Shown here piece by piece: positions 3,296 through 5,257 of a stretch of DNA of 5,257 nucleotides. Position numbers and translations under genes: made by a program. Every line of letters starts with the position of its first letter. Within the stretch, counting starts at the first letter, position 1. Source of the DNA: a bacterium (GTDB taxonomy: Bacteria; BMS3Abin14); assembly GCA_022865845.1 (NCBI GenBank), contig JALHUC010000010.1, positions 1-5,257 of the forward strand, read 5' to 3'. The notes under the pieces were generated by a model. That model worked only from the letters and a program-made list of their open reading frames with translations. It was not told the DNA's origin and did not search any database.

Positions 3296-5236
3296 TTATT
3301 TCCCCCTGCGCATGATGGTGGTCTCGCCCCAGGTGAGGGTATCACCCGGCTTGAGGGTGCCAGTACCGGTGACCGGCTGGTTGTTCACCAGAAGGGTCTC
3401 CCCACCGATGGACATGGGGATCGTCATACCGTGACGGGTAAGCACCCTGGTGAGCATGCGGGTGGCGCCTGCCGAACCTTCCACCAGAAGGACGTTTGAT
3501 TTGGAAAGCTCAAAAGCTGTCAGGCGACTTGCCAGCAAGAGGCCTATGGGGCCAAGGAGACCCACCAGGATAAGGGGCCACGAAACACTTCCCGTTGTAC
3601 CCATGAAAGTAGCACGAGGTGAGAAATACTGGCCTGTAATCTCGACCCTGGAATCCGCTGTGTTGAGCCGTAGTGTTACGGGTACCACCTGGCTGTCTAT
3701 ATTAGCGGCTCGATATCTGAAGAGAACCTCACGACTGATATCCTGGGCCATTCCCTCGAACAATCCTGACAAAACCTCCGGCTGGGATGTATATACCGCC
3801 CGTCCACCGGTCCTTTCCGCCATGGAAGTAAGACGGTTCTTTCGGGCGTCCGGCCCGAGACCGACGAACATGAGGCTCACACCAGCGCGTTCGGCATCGG
3901 CCATGGCTTTTTCCATGGAGGCCGCCCCGCGGTTGGCTATCCCGTCTGTGAGGGTAAGCACGACCCTTCTCCCGGATCGTTCCTGCACCAGCTGGGTACC
4001 CATAGACACGGCATCGAAGAGGGCAGTGTGGCCGCCAGCCGTAAGCCGGGCCGCATGTTCCCCAAGACCATCGGGTGTCAGGTCTGTGGCAACGACGCGG
4101 ACTGTATCACTGAAAACGACCAGCTGAATGCTCGCGGAGGTCGGGATGGATTGGGAAAAGCCGATCAGGGCCCTTTTCGCCTCTTCTAGCTTGGCCCCCT
4201 TCATACTTTCGCTCACATCCACCACCAGGGAGACGGTCAAGGGAACATCCCGCACACTTTTGGAAAGGTCTCTTATCTCCACTACGGTGGCCTCTGTGCC
4301 ATCCTCTGTCAAAGAAAGGTCCCTGATGTGACCTGGACGAGCCTGGGCAGGCACAGTGGCGTAAAGATCCACGAGAGGGTACCGGGTAGTGTCTACCTGA
4401 TTGATCCGCCATTCTGACTCAGGCTGATTGATCGGCCATTCTGGCGCAGGCTGATTGATCTTCCCCTCGGGCACAGGGTTTGTATCGGCCATGGCCGGGA
4501 CAGGGAATAACAGGGCCAGCAGAACCATTACAGTAGCAGCGTGTTTGGTCACTGCCGGTCCAGAGGCGTTTACGCGCAGAAGGTTATCGCCCATACGAAT
4601 GAGGTCGCCATGCCTCAAACCCCTGGAGTGCTTGGACATCCTTCGGTCGTTGATGATAACTCCCTGGGTGGAACCGAGATCTTCCAGATAGGGCTTTTTA
4701 TCCCTGAACTCTATCCGCGCATGCTTTGAAGCGATGCCGGCACCAGCAAGACGCACAGTACATTGGCGATCGCTGCCCAGAAGGGAGCTTTGGCCCAGGA
4801 TGAACTCGGAACCACGTCCGGGCCCTTCCAGCACCTGAAGCCGGAACCTGGCCATAGCCTGTTGCGCCCAGGAGATCCCAATACCCATGATCCAGCCCAG
4901 CACTGCAAGGCCCAGGGTCATGCTCGCCACACCCATCAGGGGCCTGAACGACTGCATGACAAGGCCGCCCACAAAGCCGCCTGTGAACCCTCCTATGGAA
5001 GCGGCGAACCATCGTCCGCGGTTCTCAGGGAAAGGAAGGGTCACAGCAAGCCCAACGGCCATGCCTGTAAAACCCCACCCGAGGGCAGCTCCCAGGGAAA
5101 GGGGAACCGATATGCCCGACGAGGAAGTGCCTACCAGCCTGGTGCCCCAGGTGTGGAAGAGGGTCTGCCCCAGCAGGGCTCCCACGATCCCGCCGACAGC
5201 TCCTACCGATGCGGAAAGGAGTACCTTGGAGATCAT
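3296..5236 (-). CDS. Polytopic membrane protein: 4 TM - FHA - TM - VWA - TM - FHA-like tail
   Basis: This encodes 646 residues. Four glycine-rich helices come first (about 5-27, 44-67, 76-96, 100-122). A divergent FHA domain (131-223) follows: GS (154-155) replaces GR, SKH (170-172) is kept, and GSTQG replaces GSTNG. A hydrophobic segment (231-247) ends in AMA before Asp251 like a signal-peptidase site. Then comes a 9-residue triple repeat (254-280) and a VWA domain (about 333-495). Its MIDAS residues are intact: DVSES (340-344), Thr404 and Asp431, so metal-dependent ligand binding is likely. A helix (about 551-571) precedes a tail whose end (about 608-643) resembles the second half of an FHA domain. 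With a cytoplasmic N-terminus, FHA and tail are cytoplasmic and VWA periplasmic. Inference: it links cytoplasmic phosphothreonine signals to an envelope ligand, probably with the downstream kinase operon. ATG 5236 is favoured by an ATGA overlap with an upstream stop; its Shine-Dalgarno (GGAAAG, 9 nt) is weak, and the frame is open to the window edge. Confidence 0.9.
   Translation of the reverse strand: MISKVLLSASVGAVGGIVGALLGQTLFHTWGTRLVGTSSSGISVPLSLGAALGWGFTGMAVGLAVTLPFPENRGRWFAASIGGFTGGFVGGLVMQSFRPLMGVASMTLGLAVLGWIMGIGISWAQQAMARFRLQVLEGPGRGSEFILGQSSLLGSDRQCTVRLAGAGIASKHARIEFRDKKPYLEDLGSTQGVIINDRRMSKHSRGLRHGDLIRMGDNLLRVNASGPAVTKHAATVMVLLALLFPVPAMADTNPVPEGKINQPAPEWPINQPESEWRINQVDTTRYPLVDLYATVPAQARPGHIRDLSLTEDGTEATVVEIRDLSKSVRDVPLTVSLVVDVSESMKGAKLEEAKRALIGFSQSIPTSASIQLVVFSDTVRVVATDLTPDGLGEHAARLTAGGHTALFDAVSMGTQLVQERSGRRVVLTLTDGIANRGAASMEKAMADAERAGVSLMFVGLGPDARKNRLTSMAERTGGRAVYTSQPEVLSGLFEGMAQDISREVLFRYRAANIDSQVVPVTLRLNTADSRVEITGQYFSPRATFMGTTGSVSWPLILVGLLGPIGLLLASRLTAFELSKSNVLLVEGSAGATRMLTRVLTRHGMTIPMSIGGETLLVNNQPVTGTGTLKPGDTLTWGETTIMRRGK
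4397..4477 (-). repeat. Three 27-bp coding repeats (INQP nonapeptides) in the VWA protein
   Basis: Units 4397-4423, 4424-4450 and 4451-4477 all begin CTGATTGATC on the + strand and end CAGG. They encode PVPEGKINQ, PAPEWPINQ and PESEWRINQ (residues 254-280). They sit directly after the internal hydrophobic segment, in the predicted periplasmic linker before the VWA domain. The two middle-distal units are closest to each other; the signal-proximal unit has diverged. Confidence 0.85.
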
Positions 5237-5256
5237 GCCGCCGGTCTTTCCGTACC
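5233..5256 (-). CDS. Possible C-terminal tail of an upstream gene
   Basis: On the minus strand the codons from 5256 read GTERPAA and then TGA (5235-5233), overlapping the VWA protein's ATG as ATGA. The kinase/LysM junction uses the same arrangement. Only seven codons are visible, so this may be chance. If real, a further gene of the same operon lies outside the window; its identity cannot be judged from these residues. Confidence 0.2.
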   Translation of the reverse strand, partial: GTERPAA

Positions 5257-5257
5257 A

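Noticed and set aside
3450..4127. Plus-strand open frame of 225 codons opposite the VWA gene
   Set aside because: It is Arg/Ser/Pro-rich without a recognisable domain and lies fully antisense to a well-supported VWA domain; it is explained by codon bias of the real gene.

Overview
The window reads almost entirely on the minus strand and carries a four-gene bacterial Ser/Thr-phosphorylation and cell-envelope cassette. In order of transcription (high to low coordinates) it holds: a polytopic membrane protein with a divergent cytoplasmic FHA domain and a periplasmic von Willebrand A (VWA) domain (3296-5236); a small soluble FHA protein with intact phosphothreonine-binding motifs (2661-3074); a Hanks-type Ser/Thr kinase with one transmembrane helix and an extracytoplasmic PEGA domain (1384-2646); and a secreted protein with three LysM repeats and a TPR-like C-terminus (431-1387). 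The last three are tightly packed (14-nt gap, then a 4-nt ATGA overlap) and almost certainly form one operon. The VWA gene lies 221 nt upstream of the small FHA gene, behind a repeat array and a strong hairpin.

The organism cannot be named from this sequence. Coding DNA is moderately GC-rich. The signal peptides, the periplasmic-type VWA and PEGA domains, and the REP-like palindromes and short tandem arrays between genes fit a Gram-negative bacterium. A deltaproteobacterial (Desulfobacterota-like) or related environmental lineage is my guess, with low confidence.

Region by region: 1-430 is non-coding. It starts with a perfect heptamer array (GGTCCAA x8) and continues as a mosaic of two REP-like palindromes and several mini-arrays of period 7, 8 and 9, ending in a probable terminator for the minus-strand operon. 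431-3074 is the compact FHA-kinase-LysM operon. 3075-3295 is a regulatory spacer holding a leader hairpin, a spaced inverted repeat, an 18-bp perfect stem and a decaying heptamer array. 3296-5236 is the VWA/FHA gene. The ATG at 5236 overlaps an upstream TGA as ATGA, so another gene may end at the window edge.

Inferred working model: the kinase senses envelope state through PEGA or through its LysM partner, phosphorylates the small FHA protein (N-terminal TRTIP motif) and possibly itself (juxtamembrane DLTIP), and the FHA domains relay this across the membrane to the VWA module. No phosphatase (PP2C type) is visible in the window.
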